A stretch of DNA of 64,000 nucleotides, taken from assembly GCF_001449115.1 (NCBI RefSeq), contig NZ_LAIJ01000009.1, forward strand, positions 186,001 to 250,000. Direction: 5' to 3'. This document shows positions 44,606 to 54,654 of this stretch, piece after piece. This DNA is from Occallatibacter gabretensis. Lineage in GTDB: Bacteria; Acidobacteriota; Terriglobia; Terriglobales; Acidobacteriaceae. The translations under genes were made by a program, and so were the position numbers. The notes beneath the pieces were generated by a model. That model worked only from the letters and a program-made list of their open reading frames with translations. It did no database searches and was not told the origin of the DNA. Within the stretch, counting starts at the first letter, position 1, and each line of letters opens with the position of its first letter.

Positions 44606-47101
44606 CTATTCGCCGCGCAATGCGCGCATGGGATCAATGGACGCTGCTCTGAGAGCGGGCAGGGCCGAAGCCGCCAGGGCGAGCAGCAATACGCCCACTG
44701 CGGCCACTGACAACGCCAGCGGGTCGAACGGGCTTATACCGAAGAGAAGCGACTGCAGCAACTTTGAAGCCGCCACTGCACCGGCCAGTCCGATGACGCA
44801 GCCGATGACCGCGAGTTTGGCGCCTGAGCTCAGAACCAGCCGCACGATGGATCCGCGCTGCGAGCCAAGAGCCATCCGGATGGCCATCTCCTGCACGCGC
44901 GACGCCACGGAAAACGAGATCACGCTGTAGATGCCCAGCACCGCCAGCAAGACTGCCGCAAAAGCAAAGCTCCCGATCAGCACGGTGTTAAAGCGCCGCG
45001 GAGCCTCGCTCACCGATACTGCCTGCTCCATGGTCTGTACCTGCGTGAGAGGCAGCAGCGGATCGATCGACCGCACCGCGGAGCGCAGCGAGTTTTCCAT
45101 CTGCTCCGGCGGCAGAGACGACCTGAGCACGATGAAGCCTCCATTGCCATTGGTGTCAGTCGCGGGATTACCTAGTGATCCGATGTCGTCCTCGATCTGG
45201 TCCACGGGCGTGTAGTACTGCATGTTCGCGGGCTGGTCCGGCGACGCCAGCTTCACGTCGGCCACTTCACCCACGACTGTCATCCACGGCGTCTGCATCT
45301 CCTGCGTACCGATGCGCAGATGCTTGCCGATGGAGTCCTGCCCGGGCCAGAAATGCTGGGCCAGTCCGTGATTGACAATGAGCACCAGTTGCGCGCCGTG
45401 CCGGTCAGAGTCCGTGAAGAACCGCCCACGCAATAGCGGAATTCCCATTGCCGGGAAAAAGTTCCCGATGGTCTGCGTGGTTGTGGCCAGGTTCAGGGCT
45501 GCGCCCTTGGGAGGCGTATACCCTTCCACAACAAAAGTCTGATTATTATTGTTGCCTTCGGACGGCAGCAGGCTGGTAAAGCCCGTTGCGGTAACGCCCG
45601 GCAGCGCGTTTAAACGCCTTAGTAACTCACGGTTGAATTCATCGATCTGCGACTGCTTCTCGTACTGCTTCTGCGGGAGCGAATACGAAGCTGTGGTGAC
45701 GTGGTCCGGTTTGTAGCCGAGATCCACTGACCGCATCTTGTCAAAACTACGCAGCAACAGGAATGACGCTGCCAGCAGCACCAGCGCAATGGCAATCTCC
45801 GCAACTACCAGCGTGGACCGCAGACGCGCGTGGCCTCCGCCCTCCGAGCCGGCTCTGCCGCCTTCTTTCAGGTTTGCGTTCATATTGGTGCGCATGGCGG
45901 CAAACGCCGGAGCCAGCCCGCACACCAGGCCGGTGACTACGCCGACCACCAGCGCGAATCCCACTACATTCCAGTTCAGCCCGATCTCGCTGATGCGTGG
46001 CAGGCTTTCAGGAAGCATGCTCTTACCCACTCGCAGCGCCACAGCGGCCAGAGCCAATCCCAACACTCCGCCGCTCACGCTGAGTACAAGACTTTCCAGA
46101 ATTGCCTGGCGCAGCAATACGGATGTGCTCGCTCCCAGTGCCAGACGCAACGCCACTTCTCTCTGCTGCCGGATGGCCCGCACCAGCATGAGGCCTGCGA
46201 GGTTGACGCATGCGATCAGCAGTACCACCGCTACGGCGAGAAACAGCGTTCTCAGCAGCGGGCCGGCCTGCTCTGTGGTGTTCAGTTGCAGCGGCCGCAC
46301 CACGGCGCTGATGTGCAGGTTCGCCATCATCGGTGGATAGTTACGCATGGTCTCCTGAGCCACGGTTTCCGCGTCGCTCTCGGCCTGCTGGGCACTCACG
46401 CCCGGCTTCAGCCGCCCGACCATCTGGTAGCTCCAGTTTGCTCCGGCCGTGGGCGTTAGCTCGTCCACTCGAAAGCTCATTGGCACCCATAGCTCCGAGC
46501 GGTTCAACTGGCCGGGGTTCAATGGGAACTCGAAGTTCCGTGGCATTACGCCAATGACGACATATGGCTTGCGGTCGAGCAGGATCTTTGTCCCCAGAAT
46601 TTGCGCGTCGCGATGAAATCTGCTCACCCACGCCGCGTAGCTCAGCACCACAACCTGCTGGCTGTGCTCGTCTTCGTCTGCCGTGAAAACTCTCCCCATG
46701 AGCGGGTTTACTCCAAGCGCAGAAAAGATCCCTGCCGTCAACCGCGACGCATTCACCTGTGCAGGTTCGCCTGTGCCTGAGAGCTCATACCCAGCGCCCT
46801 GGTAGCCGCCCAACGCGGAAAAGCCATGCGTCTCCCGCGTGTAGGCGCGGATGTCCGGCACCGTAACGCCCACTCCGCCGTTTCCACCAACATTCACGCC
46901 CGCCAGCTGGTCTGATAGCACCATCAACTGCTTGGAATCAGGAAACGGGAGCGGCCGCAGCATCACCGCCTCCACAACGGAGAAGATCGCCGTCGTGGCA
47001 CCAATGCCGAATGCCAGCATCAGAACCGCTGTAATCGTAAAACCCGGCGACTTGGCCAGTTGACGCAGCACAAAGCGAAGATCAAAAAGCAATTTCTGCA
47101 T
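44606..47101 (-). CDS. ADOP-type ABC transporter permease (duplicated MacB/FtsX permease)
   Basis: An 831-residue membrane protein with the layout of acidobacterial duplicated orphan permeases. It starts LLFDLRFVLRQLAKSPGFTITAVLMLAFGIGATTAIFSVV, followed by a MacB-type periplasmic core domain (PDSKQLMVLSDQL... GRVFTADED... VMPRNFEFPLNP) and an FtsX module (LLIACVNLAGLMLVR). A second periplasmic core (YSLPQKQYEKQ... GRFFTDSDRH) and a final FtsX module (GIYSVISFSVASRVQEMAIRMALGSQRGSIVRLVL) follow. No ATPase gene is adjacent, as usual for this class. Function is unknown, with efflux or lipoprotein handling guessed by homology to MacB. The 47102-47431 region upstream shows no gene or clear promoter. 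Confidence 0.88.
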   Translation of the reverse strand: MQKLLFDLRFVLRQLAKSPGFTITAVLMLAFGIGATTAIFSVVEAVMLRPLPFPDSKQLMVLSDQLAGVNVGGNGGVGVTVPDIRAYTRETHGFSALGGYQGAGYELSGTGEPAQVNASRLTAGIFSALGVNPLMGRVFTADEDEHSQQVVVLSYAAWVSRFHRDAQILGTKILLDRKPYVVIGVMPRNFEFPLNPGQLNRSELWVPMSFRVDELTPTAGANWSYQMVGRLKPGVSAQQAESDAETVAQETMRNYPPMMANLHISAVVRPLQLNTTEQAGPLLRTLFLAVAVVLLIACVNLAGLMLVRAIRQQREVALRLALGASTSVLLRQAILESLVLSVSGGVLGLALAAVALRVGKSMLPESLPRISEIGLNWNVVGFALVVGVVTGLVCGLAPAFAAMRTNMNANLKEGGRAGSEGGGHARLRSTLVVAEIAIALVLLAASFLLLRSFDKMRSVDLGYKPDHVTTASYSLPQKQYEKQSQIDEFNRELLRRLNALPGVTATGFTSLLPSEGNNNNQTFVVEGYTPPKGAALNLATTTQTIGNFFPAMGIPLLRGRFFTDSDRHGAQLVLIVNHGLAQHFWPGQDSIGKHLRIGTQEMQTPWMTVVGEVADVKLASPDQPANMQYYTPVDQIEDDIGSLGNPATDTNGNGGFIVLRSSLPPEQMENSLRSAVRSIDPLLPLTQVQTMEQAVSVSEAPRRFNTVLIGSFAFAAVLLAVLGIYSVISFSVASRVQEMAIRMALGSQRGSIVRLVLSSGAKLAVIGCVIGLAGAVAASKLLQSLLFGISPFDPLALSVAAVGVLLLALAASALPALRAASIDPMRALRGE

Positions 47102-47431
47102 GGGTATTCCTATCGCTGGTTGAATACAGGAGATTCGAGCAATTCTGATCAGGCAATTCTCGCGCCAAAAGATTGCTCGTTAAGTCGTATGAAATGAATA
47201 GCCTAAATGCGTATCTCAAACTGGATGCAATTCGTGGGTGTTCAATCTCAAAGAACGTGTTCGCAAATGAACAAGATCGACGGAGATCTGTTCTCCGCAT
47301 GTACATACGATTTCATAGCTGATTGCGTTCCATTTCTGTGGAAATACTGCTATGCCGCTTCAGCCTTAGCGCATCCTTATTTGCAATAAATCGCCGAGTG
47401 ACTCACCGAGCCAGAAAGGGATGCGCGTAAG

Positions 47432-48805
47432 CTATTTTCCGGCTGGAATATTGGCTGCGCGAAGGGCTAAGCCGTAGGCCACGGAAGTAAACTCGTTACC
47501 TCCGCGAATGCGGTCCGAGCCAAAGCGGCTGGCGAAGATGCGTCGCACAGCGGGCACGAAGGAACTGCCGCCGGTAAGAAAAACGCAATCCACCTGCTGC
47601 GCTGAAACGCCGCTTACGGCCAGCAGCGAGTCGACACAGTGCTCAATTGAGGCCAGGTCCTCTGCGATCCACTTCTCAAACTCGCCGCGCGTGACCGGGA
47701 TGCGCAGGTCAACGGTGGACGAGTGTGGGCCTGCATCACGGAAGCGGAACTCGGTCTGCTCACTGTTCGAAAGCTCAAATTTCACTTGCTGCACGGCCTG
47801 GTGGAGCTGATAACCGAGGTCACCATCGATGACAGTCATGAGCGCGGCAATTTTCTCCGGCTCAAGGGCGCGCGCATAGGCGCTTTTCAGAATCTCGCGC
47901 ACGTTATTCGTTCGCAAAAAAGAAAGATAGTGCCAGCGTTCGAGGTTGGCATAAATCCACGCGGGTACGGCAGGCAGAATTTTGTTGAGCGAGCGGGCCT
48001 CGGAGTTAGATCCAAGCGCGGGCGAAACCAGTTTGTGCACAATGCGAGCGTCGAATGCGTCTCCGGCAAGCCCCACGCCGGTGTTGCCCAGCAGGTCGGA
48101 CGCGTCACGGCCGCGCCGGTTGATCCCAGGTCCCACACGGAGCAGAGAAAAATCGCTGGTTCCGCCGCCAAAGTCGCCAATGAGGATCAGTTCGTCATGG
48201 TCCAAAGTGGACTCGTATGCGTAGGCCGCGCCCAGCGGCTCCATTTCGAACTGCACATCTTCAAATCCTGCGGCAAGAAACGAGTCGCGCAGGCGGCTTA
48301 CGGCAAAGTCGTCATCTTCCTCGGAGTCCGCGCCCACAAAGCGCACCGGACGACCCACCATCGCGCTGCGAATCTCTTGCCCAAACTGTTCCTCGGCATG
48401 TCTGCGCAGGTCAGAGAGGATGCGCGCCACCAACTCCTCCACGCGATGCCGCCGGCCAAAGACCTCCGTGCCGGTAAGCGTGCGGCTGGAAAGGTGCGAC
48501 TTGAGCGATTGGATGAGGCGGCCTTTTTCCTCGGCGCCTAGATAGTGCTCAATAGCCTGCGGGCCAGTGTAGCCGTGGGCGCGCTTCATGCCGCTGGCGG
48601 TCTTCAGTTGCTCCAGGTACAGCACGGAGCGGAAGGATGGAATAGCCTCGCCGAGAAAAGAAAACGAAGCCAGTTGAACCCGCCCGTCGGGCCCGGCCAG
48701 CGCCACAGAGCTGTTGGTGGTGCCGAAGTCGATACCGACAGCGCCCTTTCCAATACCGGAGCCTTTGGAAGCATGAGACCGTGGTTGTGCTGCGCGAAAA
48801 TGCAT
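47432..48805 (-). CDS. Hsp70-family protein (YegD-like, actin-type ATPase)
   Basis: A 457-residue Hsp70 relative. Phosphate 1 motif VGIDFGTTNSSVAL (about 23-36), phosphate 2 motif ILIGDFGGGTSDFSLL (about 205) and the adenosine motif VFLTGGSSFVPAVRRIF (about 415) are all present, so ATP binding is expected. The beta-sandwich substrate domain and C-terminal lid of DnaK are absent, as in E. coli YegD. No DnaJ or GrpE lies nearby, so it is not a conventional chaperone operon. The N-terminal 20 residues (FRAAQPRSHASKGSG) are a basic extension. An internal start is possible. Function is unknown. Confidence 0.85.
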   Translation of the reverse strand: MHFRAAQPRSHASKGSGIGKGAVGIDFGTTNSSVALAGPDGRVQLASFSFLGEAIPSFRSVLYLEQLKTASGMKRAHGYTGPQAIEHYLGAEEKGRLIQSLKSHLSSRTLTGTEVFGRRHRVEELVARILSDLRRHAEEQFGQEIRSAMVGRPVRFVGADSEEDDDFAVSRLRDSFLAAGFEDVQFEMEPLGAAYAYESTLDHDELILIGDFGGGTSDFSLLRVGPGINRRGRDASDLLGNTGVGLAGDAFDARIVHKLVSPALGSNSEARSLNKILPAVPAWIYANLERWHYLSFLRTNNVREILKSAYARALEPEKIAALMTVIDGDLGYQLHQAVQQVKFELSNSEQTEFRFRDAGPHSSTVDLRIPVTRGEFEKWIAEDLASIEHCVDSLLAVSGVSAQQVDCVFLTGGSSFVPAVRRIFASRFGSDRIRGGNEFTSVAYGLALRAANIPAGK

Positions 48806-48930
48806 TTTCTCATTATGCCTTTTCGCGTCGATGGCCTAATGGCGGGTAAGGGATTCAGCTACCGCTAACGCGGTCATTCATTGCAAAGGGCCGCGTGCAC
48901 TCTTATTCTGTCTGATTCGATGGCAGACCG

Positions 48931-50310
48931 TTATTTCGGCGATTCACTGGCCAGGAGAGCAGCGAAGTAAGGATTCAACATGCGGCCACCAGGATCCGCA
49001 GCCCGCACCGCATCGGAAAACTGCTGCCAGCGCGGCCCATAGGCGGCTGCGGCTTGCGCCGGCGTTACAAAAGGACTCTGATTCAGCAACGGGATGCCGC
49101 CGCGCTGCGCCGCGAAACCGTTGAATGCCTGGAGGAAGGCTTGCCACGCGGCAAGGTCAGTGGGCGCGTGAATTGGATCGATGGAGACGATCTCCTGATC
49201 CTGCGTATATGAAAGCAGCGAGTTCGCATCCTGGCGAATGTGATAAGAACCTAGCGGCATGTTGCACCGAAAGCCCGTGCTCTGAAAGTACTGGTCGGCG
49301 AAATCCAGGTAAGCAAGATAAGTCGTCAACCATTGCGAGCGGGGAAACGCCCAGAATGTAAACGCATATTTAGCGTTGTCCGGTGTCGCGTGGTAATCGA
49401 TAATCTTGTCCGGAGCCAGAATTGTAATTCCCCCGCCGAGATGCAGCGTGGAGTAGAGGAGTTTTGCGACGTCGAAATCTCCCTGCTGAAGCGCATTGCG
49501 CAGCGTGGGATCTTTGACGAATCGATCGATTAGCTGCCCCGCATGGGCTCCCCCATAACTCCAGAGCAGGCGCCGAACGTCCGCCAGCAGCGAGGACAGA
49601 ATCCCAGGCTCAGCAACACGAAAGCGCTGCTGGAAGATCGCCGTTCTGTTTACCGTCCAGCAGATCAGCCCCTCCGAGGTATCGAGAAGGTTGTCGACTT
49701 GCGCCTGGGTGAGCTGGTCTGCCGCGATCGGCAGATAGGTGAGGTGAAGCGCCTCGATAGGTTTTATCTGCAGAGTCACTTCGTACACAATGCCGCAGAG
49801 GCCATAACTCGACCGCATCAGGTGCAACAGGTCGGGATTATCTGTTTCTGAGGCTTCGGCAAGGTCGCCTATGGGCGTCACCCACTTCATCTGCGTGACA
49901 TAGGAGCTAACCTGGCCGAATTGAATACCGTCGAGAGCGTCTTTGCTGTGGCAACAGGCCGCCGAACCGAGCGTCATGTTTCCGATCTCGATGTTGAGCA
50001 TCATCTGCAGCTTTTGCGAACGCAGAGCTTTTGCTGCGTCAATGATCTGCATTCCCGCCTGCGCGGTAAACGTCAGGTTCGCGGCGTCAATCGCCACGAC
50101 GCTGGCCATTTTGGTCATGTTGATGATCGTGCCGCCAGACGAAGCGCAGGGAGTCAAAGAATGATAGTTTCCCATGGCACGTACGGGGCTCGGATAAGTA
50201 ACAGGGTCACGCAAAATCGCCTGAATCTCATCCACCGACTGCGGGTAAATGAGTTGTTGAGGAGAGGCCGTAATGCTGCCGTCGTAGTTCACCACCTGGT
50301 TAGCCATCAT
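48931..50310 (-). CDS. FAD-binding oxidoreductase (VAO-type)
   Basis: A 459-residue flavoprotein of the FAD_binding_4 type, without an export signal. PVRAMGNYHSLTPC resembles the R-x-x-G-x-x-H-S motif that holds FAD (H about 50). IEIGNMTLGSAACCHSKDA and SSYGLCGIVYEVTLQIKPIE follow the usual order of the FAD domain. The C-terminal part, ending with DPGGRMLNPYFAALLAS, corresponds to the substrate domain of sugar/alcohol oxidases. It starts 12 nt after the haem peroxidase stop, so both are in one operon. A pair in which the oxidase makes H2O2 for the peroxidase is possible but unproven. Confidence 0.8.
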   Translation of the reverse strand: MMANQVVNYDGSITASPQQLIYPQSVDEIQAILRDPVTYPSPVRAMGNYHSLTPCASSGGTIINMTKMASVVAIDAANLTFTAQAGMQIIDAAKALRSQKLQMMLNIEIGNMTLGSAACCHSKDALDGIQFGQVSSYVTQMKWVTPIGDLAEASETDNPDLLHLMRSSYGLCGIVYEVTLQIKPIEALHLTYLPIAADQLTQAQVDNLLDTSEGLICWTVNRTAIFQQRFRVAEPGILSSLLADVRRLLWSYGGAHAGQLIDRFVKDPTLRNALQQGDFDVAKLLYSTLHLGGGITILAPDKIIDYHATPDNAKYAFTFWAFPRSQWLTTYLAYLDFADQYFQSTGFRCNMPLGSYHIRQDANSLLSYTQDQEIVSIDPIHAPTDLAAWQAFLQAFNGFAAQRGGIPLLNQSPFVTPAQAAAAYGPRWQQFSDAVRAADPGGRMLNPYFAALLASESPK

Positions 50311-50322
50311 TCACCTCTTGGC

Positions 50323-53190
50323 TTATTGGTTCGCAAAGGAATCGTCGGACTCTGCACCCGGTCGCGGTTTCCATGCCAGGCTGTAGTATTGGCCGCGATC
50401 CCGCGCCCATGGGTCGAATGCGTTGATCACCGGGCCCAATTCGTTGGTCAGTTCCGGAATGTTTCTCAGCAAGATCCGCTTCATCGGAGAAACCGGCTGT
50501 ACATGCCCGTTTGGGGCTCCCTTCTCCATCACCGCGTGACCGGGACCGTTGTTGTTTACCCAGTTGACGCCGAGAGTGGTGTAGAACTCCGGACGAAAGC
50601 TGGACGTGAAGAAACGGTCGCTGAAGAGACGCCGCGAAGCATTCAGGATGAAGACGACAAACTGAGTCTCGGAAATAGCAAATCCATGCGGGCGCCGATA
50701 TTCTGCCAGGTATCCCACCGCCGTATCCACATCTTCGATGTTGTCGATGAGTGTCCCGTTGGGATAACCAAGACAGTCGTTGATCGGCGATCTATCCTCA
50801 TTCACCTGTGCATCGGTAATCACCTTCGATGCGTCGCACACGTGCTGACCATAGAGCTCTCGCAGGGTCCGTACCACGTCCTGCTGTTCAATCTGCGCGG
50901 GTGACCCCGGCGCAACACCCGGATCCATGAAGTCGTCGAATCTGGTCATCTGGCGCAGCCCGTATTGCCGTCTGAATTCGTTGAAACGCGGTACCCCGTG
51001 TTCACGGTCGCGAATAATATCGAGCGCCACCACATCAATCTGCTGCGTCGGGCTATCGAGCCTGCCCAATTTCAGGTTCTGCAGAAACAGAGGTGAATTG
51101 TGCAGTGTCAACAGTCCCAGCCTCTGCCGGCCCAGCGTCAATCCCCAGTTTTCAATCCCCATCGCCTGCATGAATGGCGTTGCTTTGCCCTGAAATGTTT
51201 CAACCACGGGAACTCGTTTGGCAATTTTGTTTGGGTCGGCCTTCAAGTCGCGATACTCGAGCAGATCCGGTATGAGCGGATGTAATCGATATACGGAGAC
51301 GAATTCCTCGGGGAAATTGAAGGGCGATCCGAAATGATTGACGCCTCCATTGGTGTATTTCGGATTCGTAATGTCGTATCCATGGACCTTGCTGCCCAGA
51401 CCGAAAATTCCCGGTCCGGACGCAAAAACCGAATACCACTCCGTAGCTTTGGCGGCATCCTTTGACTTGCCAAAATTGCGAACCACGATATCGCTCAATG
51501 CCTTCGAAAGCAAACCGCCATTCTCGCCGAGTAGTCCGTTCCAGTTGCCATTCATACCCAGGTAGAGCGGCTCGTTATAGAGCAACTGGGGAGTCCATTC
51601 CGTCGTATGAATCTTGGCAATCTCCGCCGCCACCACCAACCGGGCAATTTCGAACAACTCGTCGGGAGTTACATCGCGATAATGAATGACCTTTTTAGGC
51701 TCTGAGGGATCACGAAGTCCGCAGTCAGCGTTGGGCGTCAGCGCTGCGAGACGCCTGAACTCGGCGACAAACGAGTTGTGTTCGCGAGCGAACAGGTTGT
51801 GGAGGAAACTGAGACCAACCGTCCAATTATCTGGAAATCCCGCCGCTTCCTGTCCAGTCCATTCAGGATTGATCGGATCGTTCGGACCGAAAATTGGTAG
51901 ATAACCGGGACCCGACTGTCCCGCGGCAGGGATAATGAGCAGCTTTGCCATGTCGGCCGGATCGCGCTTCACGCGCTGGCGCGAAGTATCGTCGAAACCA
52001 TAGAGCTGTGAAGCGTCCCACCATGCCGTGCTGGTGTTGGCCATGGTCTTGGGCGCACGCGCAAGATAAGTATGCCCGCCAGAATCGAAAGTACCCGGAG
52101 CAGCATCCTGCGCTACGTAACCCTTGTCTATGAGATCGTCCGGGCGACAGCCAAGTTTCGCAATATCCTCGGGTGCGAGTGGCACCTCGACATTGTTCAC
52201 CAGCTTGGTCTCGCATCCAACTTTCATATACTGCGTCGCATTGTGCCCTTCTTCAAGATGCGAGAACCAGTCGTGCGTCATGAACTGGATCCAATACGCC
52301 GCCAGCACATTGAAGAAGGGCGCCTTCTGGTAATCGCAGTTAGCATCCTTTGAATCGTTGGGAAGGCCATAACCGGCCTGGCACTTGTCCGGACTGGATT
52401 GGATTCTGGTAAACAATCGCCGGCTGATGACCTGTGGATCAGGCGCCAGGAGCGAAAGACGATTCCCATGGCGATTGCGCGTGAGTTGATTCAGGCCCAG
52501 ATCCGGGAATGATGTCTCGAACTCCACGTTGCGCGCAAATAACATGCCCGATGAACCCATGGCTGGATTCAGAATGTCGTTGCAGATTCCGTTGACTGTG
52601 CGCCAGCGGATCAGGTCGCCTTTGCAAACCTGAGTTCCATCGCCGCCAACGACTTGGTAGTTTGGGTCGTTCGGCTGCAGCCTCATCGCCGGCCAGACCT
52701 TGATCGCGGACCCCGGCACTCCGTTGAGACCCTGAACGTATGCAGAGAAGCTCCCCGAATTATCAAAGAGATTGAATTTGATCAGCTCAACTCTCTGAAG
52801 CTCAAGATCTTCCAAAGCCCCAACAACGCCGCGTTGGGCTGGCAGCTTATTTGAAATAAAACCCGTCGGCAAAGAGGTCATATCGCCGGTGCCCCAATAG
52901 TTGCTCCAGTCAACCCAGGGTGTTGCGCGAAACTGAAGAGCCTGGGCGCCGCCCCTGCAGAGCGCAATAGCCTCGGACACCTTGCCCTGGAATCGTGGCG
53001 CACGTGTATCCGGAATCTTAAGGAGGGCGAACTGGTCAACAATCATCTGGCCGCACGCCAACAGGGCCTTTGCCTCCTCCTGCTTGGGCGAAGTCCCACC
53101 GGAAGGACTCTGGCTTGGAGTGGGAACGGTTTGCGCATGGAGCAGAAACGACGCAGCCAGCATGAACAGCGCACAACGGTGAAACTTCAT
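50323..53190 (-). CDS. Large haem peroxidase of the animal-peroxidase superfamily (alpha-dioxygenase-like), exported
   Basis: A 955-residue protein. ATG 53190 is preferred because GGGAGG lies 5 nt upstream and a signal peptide follows (MKFHRCALFMLAASFLLHAQ). The longer frame to 53346 has none of this. Catalytic-domain motifs: WIQFMTHDWFSH (distal His), SFLHNLFAREHNSFVAEFRRL, VVAAEIAKIHTTEWTPQLLY, and EFVSVYRLHPLIPDLLEYRD, which carries the likely proximal His and strongly recalls plant alpha-dioxygenases (VYRMHSLLPD). The N-terminal 250 residues are not recognised. Alpha-dioxygenases add O2 to fatty acids, so fatty-acid oxygenation is a reasonable hypothesis. The FAD oxidase is encoded directly downstream. 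Confidence 0.85.
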   Translation of the reverse strand: MKFHRCALFMLAASFLLHAQTVPTPSQSPSGGTSPKQEEAKALLACGQMIVDQFALLKIPDTRAPRFQGKVSEAIALCRGGAQALQFRATPWVDWSNYWGTGDMTSLPTGFISNKLPAQRGVVGALEDLELQRVELIKFNLFDNSGSFSAYVQGLNGVPGSAIKVWPAMRLQPNDPNYQVVGGDGTQVCKGDLIRWRTVNGICNDILNPAMGSSGMLFARNVEFETSFPDLGLNQLTRNRHGNRLSLLAPDPQVISRRLFTRIQSSPDKCQAGYGLPNDSKDANCDYQKAPFFNVLAAYWIQFMTHDWFSHLEEGHNATQYMKVGCETKLVNNVEVPLAPEDIAKLGCRPDDLIDKGYVAQDAAPGTFDSGGHTYLARAPKTMANTSTAWWDASQLYGFDDTSRQRVKRDPADMAKLLIIPAAGQSGPGYLPIFGPNDPINPEWTGQEAAGFPDNWTVGLSFLHNLFAREHNSFVAEFRRLAALTPNADCGLRDPSEPKKVIHYRDVTPDELFEIARLVVAAEIAKIHTTEWTPQLLYNEPLYLGMNGNWNGLLGENGGLLSKALSDIVVRNFGKSKDAAKATEWYSVFASGPGIFGLGSKVHGYDITNPKYTNGGVNHFGSPFNFPEEFVSVYRLHPLIPDLLEYRDLKADPNKIAKRVPVVETFQGKATPFMQAMGIENWGLTLGRQRLGLLTLHNSPLFLQNLKLGRLDSPTQQIDVVALDIIRDREHGVPRFNEFRRQYGLRQMTRFDDFMDPGVAPGSPAQIEQQDVVRTLRELYGQHVCDASKVITDAQVNEDRSPINDCLGYPNGTLIDNIEDVDTAVGYLAEYRRPHGFAISETQFVVFILNASRRLFSDRFFTSSFRPEFYTTLGVNWVNNNGPGHAVMEKGAPNGHVQPVSPMKRILLRNIPELTNELGPVINAFDPWARDRGQYYSLAWKPRPGAESDDSFANQ

Positions 53191-53652
53191 AATTCCTCCC
53201 GTTCCCGCAACAGCCAGCATTAGGCACGGCAATTTGCCAATATGGTGCATCGCCGCGACTCCTCGTTTCACAGAGCGCTGACGGTGGGTTGCAGCTCCAA
53301 CCAGAAGTTCCCACCTCGCCATAACTCCAGGAGACATGGCGCACAAAACAGAAACGCTTCCAATCGCATCGCGATTGGGCGCACCCGCGAGATACCAAAT
53401 CCGTTCAACTGAATGATTACCGGGCCGATGACGACTCGACAGCCATCGAGCGCATGAAAACAGGAGAGAGGAACGGCCAGGTTCCTGTAATTATGTTGCT
53501 ACCGAATTACCGGAACCAAACAATAGATGTCAAGTGCTATTTTCCACGCCGGTCTTCACAACATCGAAGTCAGAGAAATCGGATAGCTAGAACGGATATA
53601 TGGCCCAAAAACTCATCGCCGAGAAAGCGAGGTAGTTGATATTAGGCGGGGA
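53191..53652. other. Divergent intergenic region without a recognisable gene
   Basis: About 460 bp between the haem peroxidase (minus) and the ImuA-like gene (plus). Short frames here lack an RBS and any protein-like composition. No palindrome or promoter stood out. Confidence 0.4.
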
Positions 53653-54486
53653 TTGCCCGCAGATTCGAATCAAATAGACTCTTTGGAAGATTTAAGACTT
53701 TATTGCGGAGAGAAAGAAATTGGAACTTCCCCGCGCGTAATCCGTGCGATATCGCCGACTGGCGTGAGTGAGATCGATGCGGTGCTCGATGGTGGTCTGC
53801 CGGTCGGCGCCATCACCGAGATGATCGGCCCGGAATCGAGCGGCCGAACAGCGGTTGCACTCTCCTTTCTGCGCCATCTTACTCATACAGGGAAAGTCTG
53901 CGCGTGGATCGATGTATCGGACACGCTTTCTCCTGAATCGGCGGCAGCGGCAGGCATTGATCTCGCGCGTTTGTTGTGGGTGCGGTGTGGCGTTCTCAAA
54001 GCGACGACGACGCCTTCTGACGAGTACAAGTTCTCGCTATCGGAGAAGTACCTCATCGCAGCGCCTACAAAGAATGGACTACGTGGCGGAGGCTGTGGCG
54101 CACATCCGCGCAACGAGGTTAAAGGACTTCCAAGCGCAATGAGTGGTCTGCTTCGAACAGAGGCCATTGCGCCGCGATGCGCGGAACCGCTGCGCAAAGT
54201 GCAAGCACCGCGAGAAACTTTCGTCGCGCCATCTCAGCCCAACCCACCACGCACAGGCTCGCGCATCAATCTCAGCAAACCGTGGTCGCGTATCGAGCAG
54301 GCTCTGCGCGTGACAGATCTGCTTCTGCAGGCGGGAGGCTTCAGTGCCGTCGTACTCACGCGCAGCAAGTTTCTGTTGGTCGAAGGGCCGCTCCAGAACC
54401 AGGACAATGTCATCCACGTCAAGGCGATCCGTCTGACCGCCTTATCTGATCGCGCTCTCGAGGTGCAGTCGCATGATTTTCATTGA
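53653..54486 (+). CDS. ImuA/RecA-like protein, probably C-terminally truncated
   Basis: A 277-residue protein with a TTG start at 53653. The opening is RecA-like: SPTGVSEIDAVLDGGLPVGAITEMIGPESSGRTAVALSFL aligns with the RecA P-loop region (GPESSGKT), but the Walker A Lys is Arg here. AWIDVSDTLSPESAAAAGIDLARLLWVRCGV follows, as in ImuA-type RecA relatives involved in mutagenic repair. The end of the recognisable part is RIEQALRVTDLLLQAGGFSAVVL (near residue 230). The last 45 residues do not look like the family and the RecA loops are missing. No imuB or dnaE2 gene is nearby. It may be a decayed or specialised copy. Confidence 0.68.
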   Translation: MPADSNQIDSLEDLRLYCGEKEIGTSPRVIRAISPTGVSEIDAVLDGGLPVGAITEMIGPESSGRTAVALSFLRHLTHTGKVCAWIDVSDTLSPESAAAAGIDLARLLWVRCGVLKATTTPSDEYKFSLSEKYLIAAPTKNGLRGGGCGAHPRNEVKGLPSAMSGLLRTEAIAPRCAEPLRKVQAPRETFVAPSQPNPPRTGSRINLSKPWSRIEQALRVTDLLLQAGGFSAVVLTRSKFLLVEGPLQNQDNVIHVKAIRLTALSDRALEVQSHDFH

Positions 54487-54654
54487 GTGATTTCGCATCC
54501 TTGGGCGGACTGAATTTGCGGGAGGGGAGCAGTATCCCTGCCAGGTGCTAGCAAGCCCACAAGATGAAGGAGATGCAAAACAGCTATGTGCCTACCTAGA
54601 TATACCTTTGCAGTTCGGAACAAAGTATAACCATAAGGATTGGAGGGCTTAAGC

